DNA of 64,000 nt from Planctomycetaceae bacterium. GTDB lineage: Bacteria; Planctomycetota; UBA1135; GCA-002686595. A program made the position numbers and the translations under genes. A model generated the notes under the pieces. It did not search any database, was not told the origin of the DNA, and saw only the letters and a program-made list of their open reading frames with translations. Of the stretch, positions 18,301-26,342 are shown piece by piece. The stretch covers positions 1 through 64,000 of the forward strand of contig WYBT01000038.1 in the NCBI GenBank assembly GCA_011525785.1, in the 5' to 3' direction. Position 1 is the first letter of the stretch. Each line of letters opens with the position of its first letter.

Positions 18301-18583
18301 GCCGGTGGGCTCGGGCGAGGTCTACGGCTACCGCACCGACGGTTCGATGCCCGCCGAAGTGCGCGCCGCGGTCACGCCCAAGGTCGTCGCCGACGCGCCG
18401 CTGGGCGAGTGGAACCGCTTCGTGATCACGATGAAGGGCGACCGCTTGAGCGTGGTGCTCAACGACCAGCTCGTGATCGACCAGGCGCAACTCCCCGGTG
18501 TCGCGGCGCGCGGCCCGATCGCGCTGCAAAAGCACGGTTCGCCGATCCAGTTCGCGAACGTGTACGTCAAGCGGCTCGACTGA
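15311..18583 (+). CDS. Sialate O-acetylesterase fused to two DUF1080 domains
   Basis: A 1090-residue exported protein with a signal peptide (STVLAASFASAALSSSAAA). Residues about 25-670 form a sialate O-acetylesterase-type SGNH hydrolase: nucleophile block CSGQSNMEW with Ser116, WYQGESN, and catalytic Asp532/His534 in RDIHPGGKQQ. An inserted beta-rich segment (about 270-400) is usual in this family. Two DUF1080 modules follow, about 682-880 (FRSLYNGRDLSGW, GNAGLFVWSD) and about 888-1090 (FRSLYNGVDFSGW, GDSGIYLRG). De-acetylation of a glycan combined with 3-keto-disaccharide hydrolase-like domains suggests polysaccharide breakdown outside the cell. It is the second protein here with two DUF1080 copies. 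The gene is convergent with the sigma factor, 18 nt away. Confidence 0.88.
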   Translation: MHLVSTVLAASFASAALSSSAAAQLQLHGLLGDKMVLQRDAQVVLSGKATRNVTLRIEPSWSSTAFSVAASSSGDWSIAVPTPGAGGPHTIRFSGDGERTLSDVYIGEVWLCSGQSNMEWTVDQFPHEVFGEPGAAEEIAQANWPQIRLLDTPNRLSTYPRRDAVGEWSVCSPSTVGAWSATAYYFGRMLHKELGVPIGLVTADWGGTRVEAWMSTRALAPFGQYASTLDYLAVAGDPNARMKYAREHGANWWDRVDAASPRAIPANWFATGFDASSWPSMDLPADLGGDELSSFDGFVYFRTVVEVPPQFAGKGATLELGPIDDRDDAWFDGQHVGGEREDARWSVARKYKLPAELVKAGPRAVAVRMLDTGGKGGINGAPQQMVLRSDDASLAVLPLAGAWRYRIGARMSELPAMGQSSIEVNSNTPSVLFNGMLAPLQPLKFRGAIWYQGESNVGEARQYERLFPALIDDWRRYFACGEFPFYYVQIAPFEYRAQPPHAAAELRDAQRKALATPGTGMAIAMDVGMVRDIHPGGKQQIGRRLALWALEKTYGRDMLSHTGPLFRSATPQGDELRVEFDGAEGGLSIEGGPLRDIWIAGDDRRFFEADAQVDGEALVLSSPQVAAPVAVRYGWRNAALPNLFNVAKLPASSFRSDDWDLGEVLAVEDRGATSHLSGAREFRSLYNGRDLSGWVNVNCAPGTWIAKPDRIWCSGVPTGVLRTEKQYENFELELEWRHLARQGNAGLFVWSDPLTARGQPFTRSVEVQVMSGMEGQGYTSDGDVFPIHGATMKPHNGRGGSRAFPTELRAKPSGEWNHYRVRCVNGELELAVNGKVVTRGSECSPRKGYICLESEGTPVEFRNLRIKELPPATPALEARHVALVDEGFRSLYNGVDFSGWKFGSEHAGHWRANDWTIDFDGEGTDLWSEEEFGDFVLIADWRWSGPAHEADLPVILPDGSQALDADGKPKTARVQECGDSGIYLRGSSKSQVNIWCWPVGSGEVYGYRTDGSMPAEVRAAVTPKVVADAPLGEWNRFVITMKGDRLSVVLNDQLVIDQAQLPGVAARGPIALQKHGSPIQFANVYVKRLD

Positions 18584-18601
18584 AGCTCTGCTGTCCGGCG
18601 C

Positions 18602-19186
18602 TCAAGCGCGCTCGAGCAGCGCCCGCAAGCGCACCAACGCGCGGTAGTAGCGTGCCTTGATGGCCCCGGGCGTGGACTGCTCGCGCCGCGCGATCGTCTC
18701 GAATGTGACACGGTCGCGCGCGTGGAGCACGACGAGCCACAGATCAGCCTGGGGGCCCTCGCGCGCCAGGGCTTCCAAGGCTGCGCTGAGCGAGGCGCGT
18801 TCGAGCTGGCATGCGTCGGACTGCGCGAGGATGAGTCGGTCGTCGATCCAGTCCGTGCGGGCCGCACGTCGGCGCTGCCGCAAGAGATCGATCATCGAGT
18901 ACTCGCACATCCGACCGGCCCAGGTCTGCAAGCTGGAGCGGCCCAGGAAGCGCGGCAGGCTCTGGAGCACGCGCAGCATCACATCCTGTTCGAGGTCTTC
19001 CAGGTCCGACACGCCGAACGGATAGCCCATGGCGCGATTGCGCACTCGCAATCGCGCGCGGATGAAGGTCAGGCGAAGGAGCAGGGCGTGGCGCGCGGAC
19101 GGCTCGCCTTCGAACGCCCTGCGCGCCAGCGACACGTCCTCGGAGAACTCCGTCGATGAGGAGGCGGCGGGAACGCGCTCGTGCAC
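18602..19186 (-). CDS. ECF-type RNA polymerase sigma-70 factor
   Basis: About 194 residues when read from the GTG at 19186 (VHERVPA...); the open frame extends to an ATG at 19369, but the extra ~60 residues are Arg/Gly-rich and do not look like protein. Region 2 is visible (LEDLEQDVMLRVLQSLPRF, then TWAGRMCEYSMIDLLRQRRR) and region 4 follows (RVTFETIARREQSTPGAIKA, RYYRALVRLRALL). Length and layout fit the ECF group. There is no anti-sigma gene beside it. It is divergent from the DUF1800-DUF1501 pair, with a shared ~200 nt promoter region, so these are plausible targets. Planctomycete ECF factors often control secreted-protein genes; control here is inferred from position only. Confidence 0.85.
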   Translation of the reverse strand: MHERVPAASSSTEFSEDVSLARRAFEGEPSARHALLLRLTFIRARLRVRNRAMGYPFGVSDLEDLEQDVMLRVLQSLPRFLGRSSLQTWAGRMCEYSMIDLLRQRRRAARTDWIDDRLILAQSDACQLERASLSAALEALAREGPQADLWLVVLHARDRVTFETIARREQSTPGAIKARYYRALVRLRALLERA

Positions 19187-19389
19187 GCTCGATAAGCCCC
19201 GCCCGAGTCCGCGCTGTCGCAACAATCCTGCGCGGCGAGTCGAGATTCTCTGAACTGGGTCCGGGGCCGTTCCGACTAGCGCTGCGGCGCTCGAGACTGC
19301 GCTGCGGCGCGGCGAAGTTGGCCCGTCTCTGCAACAGCCTCGAGCGCGTTCCCCGTCCGCACTCTCCACACATCGAAACGAGCACGCTC

Positions 19390-21213
19390 ATGGCGCCCGT
19401 CCCGCTTCGCGGCACCGCTTTGCTGCGCACCGCCATTCTCACAGCCTGCACCGCGGCCTCAGCAGCCGCACAGGTGACCTACACAGCCGCGGAACTCAGT
19501 CGCGGCGGGCACGTGCTGCGGCGCATGCAGCACGGCGCGTCGGTGTTCGACCTGCCCAACGTGCTGGCCAACAGCACCACGTCCCAGGCGACCAACATCA
19601 TCAACTTCATTCTCGCGAAGACGAGCACGACGCCGATCAACGCTGGCGCCGAGGCGAATACGCTGCTCGGCTACTACCCGTTCCCGATCCCGGTCGGTCT
19701 GAGCGATCCCGCCGCCGTTGGGTACGTCCCACAGACCGGATCGGTCGGCTGGCGGATTCACGAACTCTCCGAGGCGGCGATCGTCCGCGCCGTGTGGTCC
19801 GAAGACACCCTGCGCGAAGTCATGACGCGCTTCTGGCAGGAGCACTTCAACACCAACTGGGGCGTCGCGCGCAACTACCTGCGGAACATGTTCCTGGCGC
19901 AGGGCTATGCCAACGCCGACACGCTCGCTCAGGAGTACGCCACATACTTCGAGTGGCAGCAGAACGACCGCTTCCGCATGAACGCGCTCGGCAACTTCCG
20001 CGCGCTGCTCGGCGCCAGCGCCAAGGGCGTGCCGATGATGATCTACCTCGACACGGTGATCAGCCAGGGTCCCAAGCCCAACGAAAACTACGCGCGCGAG
20101 CTGTTCGAGCTGCACACCATGAGCCCACGCTCGCCGTTGCCGACGCCCCTGGGCGCCGCATGGCTGCCCAACTACGACTACTCCGACATCCTGGCGGCGG
20201 CCGAGATTTTCTCCGGTTGGACGCTGGTGAACACGAGCACGCCTCCCGCGGCGCCCAACATCCAATTCTCCTTCCTGCCGACGGTCTGTCCGACCGGGAC
20301 CAATCCCAACATCACCGGTCACGTCACCACCTGCCCGACGCCCGGCGCCAAGACTCTGTTCACAGCGCCATACTTGAATCCGTTCGTCGGTGCGACTCCG
20401 CCCATCCCCGAGAACCCCAGCGGTCCGACGGAAGGCGACCTGCTCCTCGACCATCTCGCCAACAGTCCGGCCACGGCCTACTTCATCTCGACCAAGCTGT
20501 ATCGACTGTTCATCAAGGACGTCGAGCCGGATCCGTTCGATCCCCTGCTGCTCAGCTGCGTGAACATGTGGTCCACGCAACCTGGCGGGAACATCCAGGC
20601 CGTGGTGCAGACGCTGCTGGCGTCGAACGAGTTCCTCAACGACACGACGATTCGCTGGGCCAACGAGCGACAGCCGATCGAAGCCGTGGCTCAGACGGTC
20701 GACATCTTCCACGGCATTGGCGTCAATCCGCTCGGAGGGAGTGCGGCGGAGCACAAGGCCCGCATCGCGCGTGTTCGAACTCTGATTGAGGAGTACGGCG
20801 GGCAGTACCTGTTCCGCTACGGACCTCCGGACGGTTTCACGCGCGGCGACAGCGAGCTGCTCACTACGTATCGAATGCTGGGCGCCACGAAACTGCGCCA
20901 GGAGCTGTACACCCTGTTCGGCGCGTTCACGACCAACTACCCGAGCATCTATTTCGACTACTTGACCCATTTGACGTTCGTCAACTGGCTTGACGAATGG
21001 TCGATCATCAACTGGTTCCACTTCGTCGCCTTCAACAACGAGCTGAGCGGCGGCGACCAGACTCTCCAGTGGCTGTTCCTGGCGACGGACCTGAACGGGA
21101 ACTTCGGCAACACCCTGACCACCGACTTCTTGAACAACCTCCCGGTCTTCATTCAGCGCGTGACGACCGGCCTGGCCTACATCGCCAGCCACCCCCTCAA
21201 CAACCTGAAGTGA
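19390..21213 (+). CDS. DUF1800 family protein
   Basis: A 607-residue exported protein with a leader (TALLRTAILTACTAASAAA). Conserved DUF1800 blocks are present: LRRMQHGAS near the N-terminus, MTRFWQEHFNTNWG, then PNENYARELFELHTMS, and AAEIFSGWTL. The C-terminal region includes the ANERQPIEAVAQTVDIF segment. The start at ATG 19390 is chosen because it opens the signal peptide; the frame extends upstream without a leader. It is followed after 10 nt by the DUF1501 gene, the standard order of this two-gene unit in planctomycetes. The biochemical role of the pair is not established; both are secreted and are thought to act together. Confidence 0.9.
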   Translation: MAPVPLRGTALLRTAILTACTAASAAAQVTYTAAELSRGGHVLRRMQHGASVFDLPNVLANSTTSQATNIINFILAKTSTTPINAGAEANTLLGYYPFPIPVGLSDPAAVGYVPQTGSVGWRIHELSEAAIVRAVWSEDTLREVMTRFWQEHFNTNWGVARNYLRNMFLAQGYANADTLAQEYATYFEWQQNDRFRMNALGNFRALLGASAKGVPMMIYLDTVISQGPKPNENYARELFELHTMSPRSPLPTPLGAAWLPNYDYSDILAAAEIFSGWTLVNTSTPPAAPNIQFSFLPTVCPTGTNPNITGHVTTCPTPGAKTLFTAPYLNPFVGATPPIPENPSGPTEGDLLLDHLANSPATAYFISTKLYRLFIKDVEPDPFDPLLLSCVNMWSTQPGGNIQAVVQTLLASNEFLNDTTIRWANERQPIEAVAQTVDIFHGIGVNPLGGSAAEHKARIARVRTLIEEYGGQYLFRYGPPDGFTRGDSELLTTYRMLGATKLRQELYTLFGAFTTNYPSIYFDYLTHLTFVNWLDEWSIINWFHFVAFNNELSGGDQTLQWLFLATDLNGNFGNTLTTDFLNNLPVFIQRVTTGLAYIASHPLNNLK

Positions 21214-21223
21214 GCGCCCTACC

Positions 21224-22774
21224 ATGCAACAACCCAATCGATTCGATCGTCGCGCTGCGCTCAAGGCAGGTGTCGCGGGCAGTCTGGCCGCAGCACTGGT
21301 CCGCACTTCGTTCGGGGCCTCGCCGGCCTGGATGGCCGGTTCGCCTCACAAGCTGCTGACGATCTTCCTCCGCGGCGGCTACGACGCGAACAGCGCCGTG
21401 ATTCCGCACGGAGACCCGACGTACACCTCGGTCAACCGCCGCAGCACGTTCATTCCCCAGGCCAACTCGATCGCCATCAACGGCCTCAATCCGCTGTCGA
21501 TGGGGCTCAATCCGGCTCTGGCGCCCATTGCGCCGCTCGTCAACGCTGCGACGCCCCGCATGGTGTTCTTGCACGCCACGGGGAACATCGCGCGCACGGG
21601 CTCGCACTTCGACGATCAGCGCACCTGGGACACTGCGACCACGCAGTGCAGCATCCCGCCGCTGTTCGACATCGAGGAGGGCTGGATCACGCGCGTCGTG
21701 AGCGAGATCTTCGGCGTCGGTTTCCACGCCGCCAGCGTCTCCGAGAGCATGCAGCAGATGTACCGGACGCGCTTGAGGCCCAACAATACCTTCACCGCGT
21801 CGCGAGTCGTGCCGCACATCCGAGCACTGCGCGACTATCCCAATGACGCCGTGTCGCAGTTCACGCTCGACACCATCTTCCCGACGCTGGACAACAAGCT
21901 GGTCGGCAACGCCGCCCCGCCGTCAGGACTGCGCGCCTTGTTCTCCGGCGGCGCCGGCAAGGATGCGTTCGCCCGCGCAGTGGGCAGTCAGATGTTGGAG
22001 AGCGCCGAGGCCGTGGCGCAGTTCGTTCCCACCCCGTACCTGCCCCTGGGTGGTGCGCTTTACCCGTTCGGCAAGCCCCAGACGCCGCCCAATCCCTACC
22101 CGACGCCTGCGAACGCCGGCCTGCTGTGGGATATCGAGCTGATCCGTCGCTTCTTCATGAATCTGCGCGACGCCATGGCGCTCCTGCGGCACGTCCCCGA
22201 CGTGAACGTGGCGGGCATCGAACTCGGCGGCTTCGATACGCACTCCAACCAGGGCGGGTGGAACACGACAACCAATCAGATCGAAGGTCAACTCGCGGGA
22301 CTGCTGAACGCAGTGGCCTTCGGGATCGCGTCGGTTGACGCTGAGGCGAGCGCGGGGGCCTTTGGGCCCAACGGCAGCATCACTGTCCTGGTGGTCAGCG
22401 AGTTCGGTCGCACGTCGGCAGCCAACACGTCGGAGGGCACCGACCACGGCGCCGCCAGCTGTGTGTGGGTGGGAAACTTCGGGACGGGCGCGACCCGTGT
22501 CCGAACCTCGCTCACCAGCGGCGCAGTGTTCAACACGGCTGCTACCGAGTGGCCGGGTCTGTTCTCCGCCAACGACCAGACGTTCGGATGCCCGGGCAAC
22601 CCAAGCGCGCCGCCGCCGCATCAATTCATGAAGATCGCCACGGACTTCCGCGCGGTCTACGCGCGGATCCTGCGGACGCTTTACAGCGCGACGCCGGCCC
22701 AGATCGACCAGGTGATTCCGGGCTACTCGAGTCTCACGGGGACCACGGCCGTGGAGCCGGCTTTCATCGTCTAA
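21224..22774 (+). CDS. DUF1501 family protein (Tat-exported)
   Basis: A 516-residue protein starting with a twin-arginine leader (FDRRAALKAGVAGSLAAALV), so it is probably exported folded. The family pattern is clear: LLTIFLRGGYDANSAVIP near the start, ELGGFDTHSNQG in the middle, and VVSEFGRTSAANTSEGTDHG near residue 395. The fold is related to the alkaline phosphatase/sulfatase group, and the Asp/His motifs may bind metal; the substrate is unknown. It partners with the DUF1800 gene 10 nt upstream. A hairpin that may end the transcript lies 40 nt after the stop. Confidence 0.9.
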   Translation: MQQPNRFDRRAALKAGVAGSLAAALVRTSFGASPAWMAGSPHKLLTIFLRGGYDANSAVIPHGDPTYTSVNRRSTFIPQANSIAINGLNPLSMGLNPALAPIAPLVNAATPRMVFLHATGNIARTGSHFDDQRTWDTATTQCSIPPLFDIEEGWITRVVSEIFGVGFHAASVSESMQQMYRTRLRPNNTFTASRVVPHIRALRDYPNDAVSQFTLDTIFPTLDNKLVGNAAPPSGLRALFSGGAGKDAFARAVGSQMLESAEAVAQFVPTPYLPLGGALYPFGKPQTPPNPYPTPANAGLLWDIELIRRFFMNLRDAMALLRHVPDVNVAGIELGGFDTHSNQGGWNTTTNQIEGQLAGLLNAVAFGIASVDAEASAGAFGPNGSITVLVVSEFGRTSAANTSEGTDHGAASCVWVGNFGTGATRVRTSLTSGAVFNTAATEWPGLFSANDQTFGCPGNPSAPPPHQFMKIATDFRAVYARILRTLYSATPAQIDQVIPGYSSLTGTTAVEPAFIV

Positions 22775-22813
22775 ACGTGTACAGCGGCTTCTCGCGAGGC
22801 GCGTCGGTGGCGG

Positions 22814-22849
22814 TTCTCCGCTCCCGGCGCGCCCTGCGCGCTCGGAGAA
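22814..22849 (+). terminator. Hairpin downstream of the DUF1800-DUF1501 unit
   Basis: Outer arms TTCTCCG and CGGAGAA enclose an inner GC stem (GCGCG pairing with CGCGC). It begins 40 nt after the DUF1501 stop and is followed by AAAC rather than a T-run. A longer-range pair (TCTCGCGAGGC near 22792 with GCCTCGCGAGA near 22868) surrounds it. Confidence 0.45.
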
Positions 22850-22961
22850 AACGCGCGCCCGCGGCGGCCTCGCGAGATCTTGATCGCGCGGCAACTCAGG
22901 CCTCGCGATTGGACGCGTAAGGTCGCGTTCAGCGCGGGGCGAATGCTCCTCGCGCTGGCGC

Positions 22962-23957
22962 TTGAGACCCCCGACGCTTGAAGAGCTTCAGCCCGCGGCC
23001 AGGGCCGCGCCGTCGGCCGGCATCGACGCTCCGTCGCTGGTGCGTTCGCTGTGGCGCGAGGACCTCAACTTCCTCGTCACCAATCGCATCCCGCGGCGCT
23101 GGGCCACGCTCTTCATGGGCTGGTTCAGTCAGATCGAGAATCCGCTGGTGCGCGATGCGTCGATCGCCGTGTGGCGCGCCTTTGCGCCGGATCTGGACTT
23201 GAGCGAGGCTCGCAAGCGCGAGTTCCGCAGCGTGCACGAGTGCTTCGTGCGCGAACTCAAGTCCGGCGCGCGCCCGATCGACCGACGGGCCGAAGTGCTC
23301 ACCAGTCCGTGCGACGCGATCATCGGCGCCCACGGCGAGGTCGAGGACGGCCGTGTGTACCAGGCCAAGGGCTTTCCGTACACGCTCGAAGAGCTGACGG
23401 GCAGCCGCGAACTCGCGCGCCGACACCGCGGCGGCAAGTTCGTGACGCTGCGCATCAAATCGAGCTTCTACCACCGCTTCCACGCGCCCTGCGACGGCGC
23501 GCTGGACGAGGTCAACTACATCTCCGGCGACACCTGGAACGTCAATCCGATTGCGCTCGAGCGCGTCGAGCGACTGTTCTGCAAGAACGAGCGCGCCGTG
23601 CTCGACCTGCGACTCGCCGACTCGCGCCAGACACTGACGCTCGTGCCGATCGCGGCGATCCTGGTCGCGGGCATCAAGCTGCACGCGCTCAAGGGGCCGC
23701 TGGACCTGCGCTATCGCGGCCCCAACCGCATTCCGTGCAAAACGAGCTTCTCGAAGGGCCAGGAGCTCGGTTGGTTCCAGCACGGTTCAACGATCGTCGT
23801 GCTCGCCAGCGGCGGGTTCGAGTTCACGCCCAACGTGGCCCTGGGCGCGCGCATCAAGGTTGGAGAGCCGCTCTTGCGCGGCCTGCGCGGCGCGCCGCCG
23901 AGTCCCGAGCGCGAATTCGCTGCGCGGCAACATGCACTGGCCTTCGGCGACGCCTGA
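22962..23957 (+). CDS. psd: Phosphatidylserine decarboxylase
   Basis: Converts phosphatidylserine to phosphatidylethanolamine at the membrane, using a pyruvoyl group made by self-cleavage. Typical blocks: CFVRELKSGARPID (about 105-118), SPCDAIIG, VTLRIKSSFYHRFHAPCDG and IAAILVAGI. The cleavage site is HGST with Ser276, where the bacterial consensus is LGST; Gly-Ser-Thr is kept, so processing should still occur, giving a beta chain of 275 and an alpha chain of about 56 residues. The start is a TTG at 22962; no ATG or better site is in frame nearby, and a GTG 78 nt further in is an alternative. An Mpo1-like membrane protein gene follows after 44 nt, consistent with a lipid-metabolism unit. Confidence 0.9.
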   Translation: MRPPTLEELQPAARAAPSAGIDAPSLVRSLWREDLNFLVTNRIPRRWATLFMGWFSQIENPLVRDASIAVWRAFAPDLDLSEARKREFRSVHECFVRELKSGARPIDRRAEVLTSPCDAIIGAHGEVEDGRVYQAKGFPYTLEELTGSRELARRHRGGKFVTLRIKSSFYHRFHAPCDGALDEVNYISGDTWNVNPIALERVERLFCKNERAVLDLRLADSRQTLTLVPIAAILVAGIKLHALKGPLDLRYRGPNRIPCKTSFSKGQELGWFQHGSTIVVLASGGFEFTPNVALGARIKVGEPLLRGLRGAPPSPEREFAARQHALAFGDA

Positions 23958-24001
23958 CGCGCGCAACTCACCATTCAATCCCCGACACCGCGAGTCCTGA
24001 C

Positions 24002-24640
24002 ATGCAAAGACCCACCGTCCGAGGCTCACGTCCCACGTTCTTCGAAGAGCTGGCGCTCCAGCGCTGGGACGACCACCGCTACTACCACCAGAGCCGCATC
24101 AACCAGTCGCTGCACTTCTTCAGTGCGCTGTGCTTCTTGACTGCTTACGTCTTCATTCCGATCAACCCGGTCGTCTCGGTGATGCTCGGCTGGGTGCTCG
24201 CCATGGTCTCGCGTCAGGCGGGCCACTTCTTCTTCGAGCCTAAGAGCTACGACCACGTCAACCGGGCCACGCACGAGCACAAGGAGGCGATCAAGGTCGG
24301 CTACAACCTCTCCCGCAAAGTGTGGTTGATGTCGATCTGGGTGCTCTCGCCGCTCTTGCTCGTGTGGGATCCGTCGCTCGCGGGGCTGATGACGCCGCAC
24401 GAGAGCAACTACCAGTTCCTCCACAACGTCAGCGTCCTGTGGTTGTGCGTGGGCGCGGGCGCGGTGCTGCTTCGCACTCTGTATCTGTGCATCTTCTGGA
24501 ACGTCCAGTCGGGCCTGGTGTGGTGCACCAAGATCCTGACCGACCCGTTCCACGACGCGAAGATCTACGCCGGCGCGCCGCTGGCGCTGTTGCGTGGCGA
24601 GCGGATCGACCCGATGCACGACGTGCTCGGGAACAACTGA
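24002..24640 (+). CDS. Mpo1/DUF962-like membrane protein
   Basis: A 212-residue protein with four or five hydrophobic segments. The N-terminal pattern of a His, an Asn-x-x-x-His and a Gly-His before an acidic residue (DDHRYYHQSRINQSLHFFS, then RQAGHFFFEPK) resembles the Mpo1/DUF962 family, in which yeast Mpo1 is a 2-hydroxy fatty acid dioxygenase that binds iron through conserved His. The start is ATG 24002, with no closer alternative; longer reading upstream lies inside psd. It is 44 nt after psd on the same strand, so lipid metabolism is plausible. Family assignment is by motif only, and the function in this organism is unproven. Confidence 0.6.
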   Translation: MQRPTVRGSRPTFFEELALQRWDDHRYYHQSRINQSLHFFSALCFLTAYVFIPINPVVSVMLGWVLAMVSRQAGHFFFEPKSYDHVNRATHEHKEAIKVGYNLSRKVWLMSIWVLSPLLLVWDPSLAGLMTPHESNYQFLHNVSVLWLCVGAGAVLLRTLYLCIFWNVQSGLVWCTKILTDPFHDAKIYAGAPLALLRGERIDPMHDVLGNN

Positions 24641-24686
24641 CGCGGCATCGCGCGGCGCCGCTCGACCCGGCGTCGAGCGTTCCGGC

Positions 24687-26342
24687 TCAGCGTCGGCCGA
24701 GCGCCGCCGCGACCAGCTCGCGCGCCACGCGGCGCTTGATCCACTTGTTGGTCAAGCCTTCGCCCTTCCACCACCAGCCATCGGCCTGGCACGCGACCGC
24801 CGCGGCGACGATCCGATCGCACACGTCCTGGAAGTCGGCGTCGGGCATGCGGTGGCAGAAGATGAAGCGCGCGGCGCCGATCCAGCTCAGGCTCAGACCC
24901 TCCGCGCGCAGGTAGTACTGGAGCATCCAGTTGTAGCGCGAGGGTTGAGTGAAGAGCGTGGTCCACACCGACATCAAGTTGGCCACGCGCAGCGGGACGT
25001 TGGCGCGTTCCAGGCGTTGGTTGAGGAGGCTCGCGCGCCGGTTCCAGCGCTCGTCCAAGCCCTCGTAGAGCGCTCGGCCCTCGGGCGTGTCGATGTAGCG
25101 CAGGAACTCGTTCATCGTCGCCATCACGAGCGGGTGCGAGTTGAACGTGCCGCGCGCGAAGCAGATGTCGGTCGGGCGATCGTCGCGGAAGCGGCGCATC
25201 AAGTCCGCGCGGCCGCACACGGCGCCGATCGGGAGGCCGCCGCCGAGCGTCTTGCCGTAGGTGACCATGTCGGCGCGCACGCCGAAGTACTCCTGTGCGC
25301 CGCCTCGTGCGAGTCGGAAGCCCAGGAACACCTCGTCGAAGACGAGCACGATGCCGCGCCGCGTGCACCCCTCGCGCAGCTTCGCGAGCCAGCGCGAGTA
25401 CGCGCTCTTGTCGAAGTGCGCCCCGCCCTCGCTGGCGCCCAGGGTCGAGTCGCTCGGCGCACCGCCGTTGGGATTGAGCGCTTGCAGCGGGTTGACCAGC
25501 ACGCAGGCAATGTCGCGCCGCCGCTCGAGCACAGCGAGCGTGTCCTCGTCCATCTCCTTGAGCGTGTAGACCTCGCGCGGCGGCCGCGGATTGCCGACGC
25601 CCGCCTGCACGCCGTCCCACCAGCCGTGATACGCGCCGCAGAAGCGCACGATGTGCGAGCGTCCCGTGTGGTAGCGCGCGAGCCGAACGGCCTGCATGAC
25701 CGCTTCTGTGCCCGACATGTGGAACGAGACCTCGTCCAACCCCGAGATCTCCTTCAAACGCTGGACGTTGTCGGCGATCACCGGGTGGTAGGGGCCGAGC
25801 ACCGGACCCAGGTCCTTGACGCGCTCCACCGCGCGCTCGAGCACGCCCTTGTAGAACTCGTATCCGAGCAGATTGAGGCCGTAAGAGCCGCCCAGGTCGT
25901 AGGACCAATTGCCATCCAGGTCGCGCAGTCGCTCGCCCTGGGTGGCGTCGACCAGATTGCCCAGCTCGAGTTCCGCGCGCACCTTCGTGCGAAACTGGAA
26001 CGGAACGCGGTAGGCGTTGGTGAACTCGACATCGGAGATCGATTCCTCCAGCGCTCGCGTGGCCTCGATGCTGCGGGGCGCGCGCTCGCGCAGCGACTGC
26101 GAGAGTCGGGCGAAGGCGGCGCGTCGCTGATCGGCGATCGCGCGCGGGGCGTCGTCGCACGAGAAGAACTCGTCGTCTGTGTACTCGTAGAAGCGGACCA
26201 GTCTGGCGAAGCGCAGCGACATGCGCGCGTGCCCGCGCAGCGAGGGGTGCTTGGCCTTCGAGAGCAGGAGTCGCAGGTAGGAGCGGTGGGCGACGTACAG
26301 TGCGGGCGCCGTCGCCGCCGCGTAGACCAGGGCCTCGTTCAT
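24687..26342 (-). CDS. Class III aminotransferase, glutamate-1-semialdehyde aminomutase-like
   Basis: A PLP enzyme of 551 residues. The PLP signature is clear: SGTEA (210-214) for phosphate binding, the AYHGWWDG block, Asp336 in VLVFDEV, and the Schiff-base Lys364 in TYGKTLGGGLPIG. The closest general resemblance is HemL-type aminomutases, but those have about 430 residues; here there is an extra N-terminus of ~110 residues, with a hydrophobic stretch at about 5-27 (LVYAAATAPALYVA), and an extended C-terminus (WWWKGEGLTNKW). It is therefore probably not a haem-pathway enzyme. Its start overlaps the stop of the PHP-glycosyltransferase gene (ATGA, 26339-26342), so it is the second gene of a coupled pair and probably works on the same product. 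Confidence 0.85.
   Translation of the reverse strand: MNEALVYAAATAPALYVAHRSYLRLLLSKAKHPSLRGHARMSLRFARLVRFYEYTDDEFFSCDDAPRAIADQRRAAFARLSQSLRERAPRSIEATRALEESISDVEFTNAYRVPFQFRTKVRAELELGNLVDATQGERLRDLDGNWSYDLGGSYGLNLLGYEFYKGVLERAVERVKDLGPVLGPYHPVIADNVQRLKEISGLDEVSFHMSGTEAVMQAVRLARYHTGRSHIVRFCGAYHGWWDGVQAGVGNPRPPREVYTLKEMDEDTLAVLERRRDIACVLVNPLQALNPNGGAPSDSTLGASEGGAHFDKSAYSRWLAKLREGCTRRGIVLVFDEVFLGFRLARGGAQEYFGVRADMVTYGKTLGGGLPIGAVCGRADLMRRFRDDRPTDICFARGTFNSHPLVMATMNEFLRYIDTPEGRALYEGLDERWNRRASLLNQRLERANVPLRVANLMSVWTTLFTQPSRYNWMLQYYLRAEGLSLSWIGAARFIFCHRMPDADFQDVCDRIVAAAVACQADGWWWKGEGLTNKWIKRRVARELVAAALGRR

Noticed and set aside
13925..18535. A 1536-codon open frame on the minus strand, opposite the BNR-like and esterase-DUF1080 genes.
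   Set aside because: It is Arg/Ala/His-rich without signal peptides or motifs, and mirrors two clear genes on the plus strand. High GC makes such shadow frames common.
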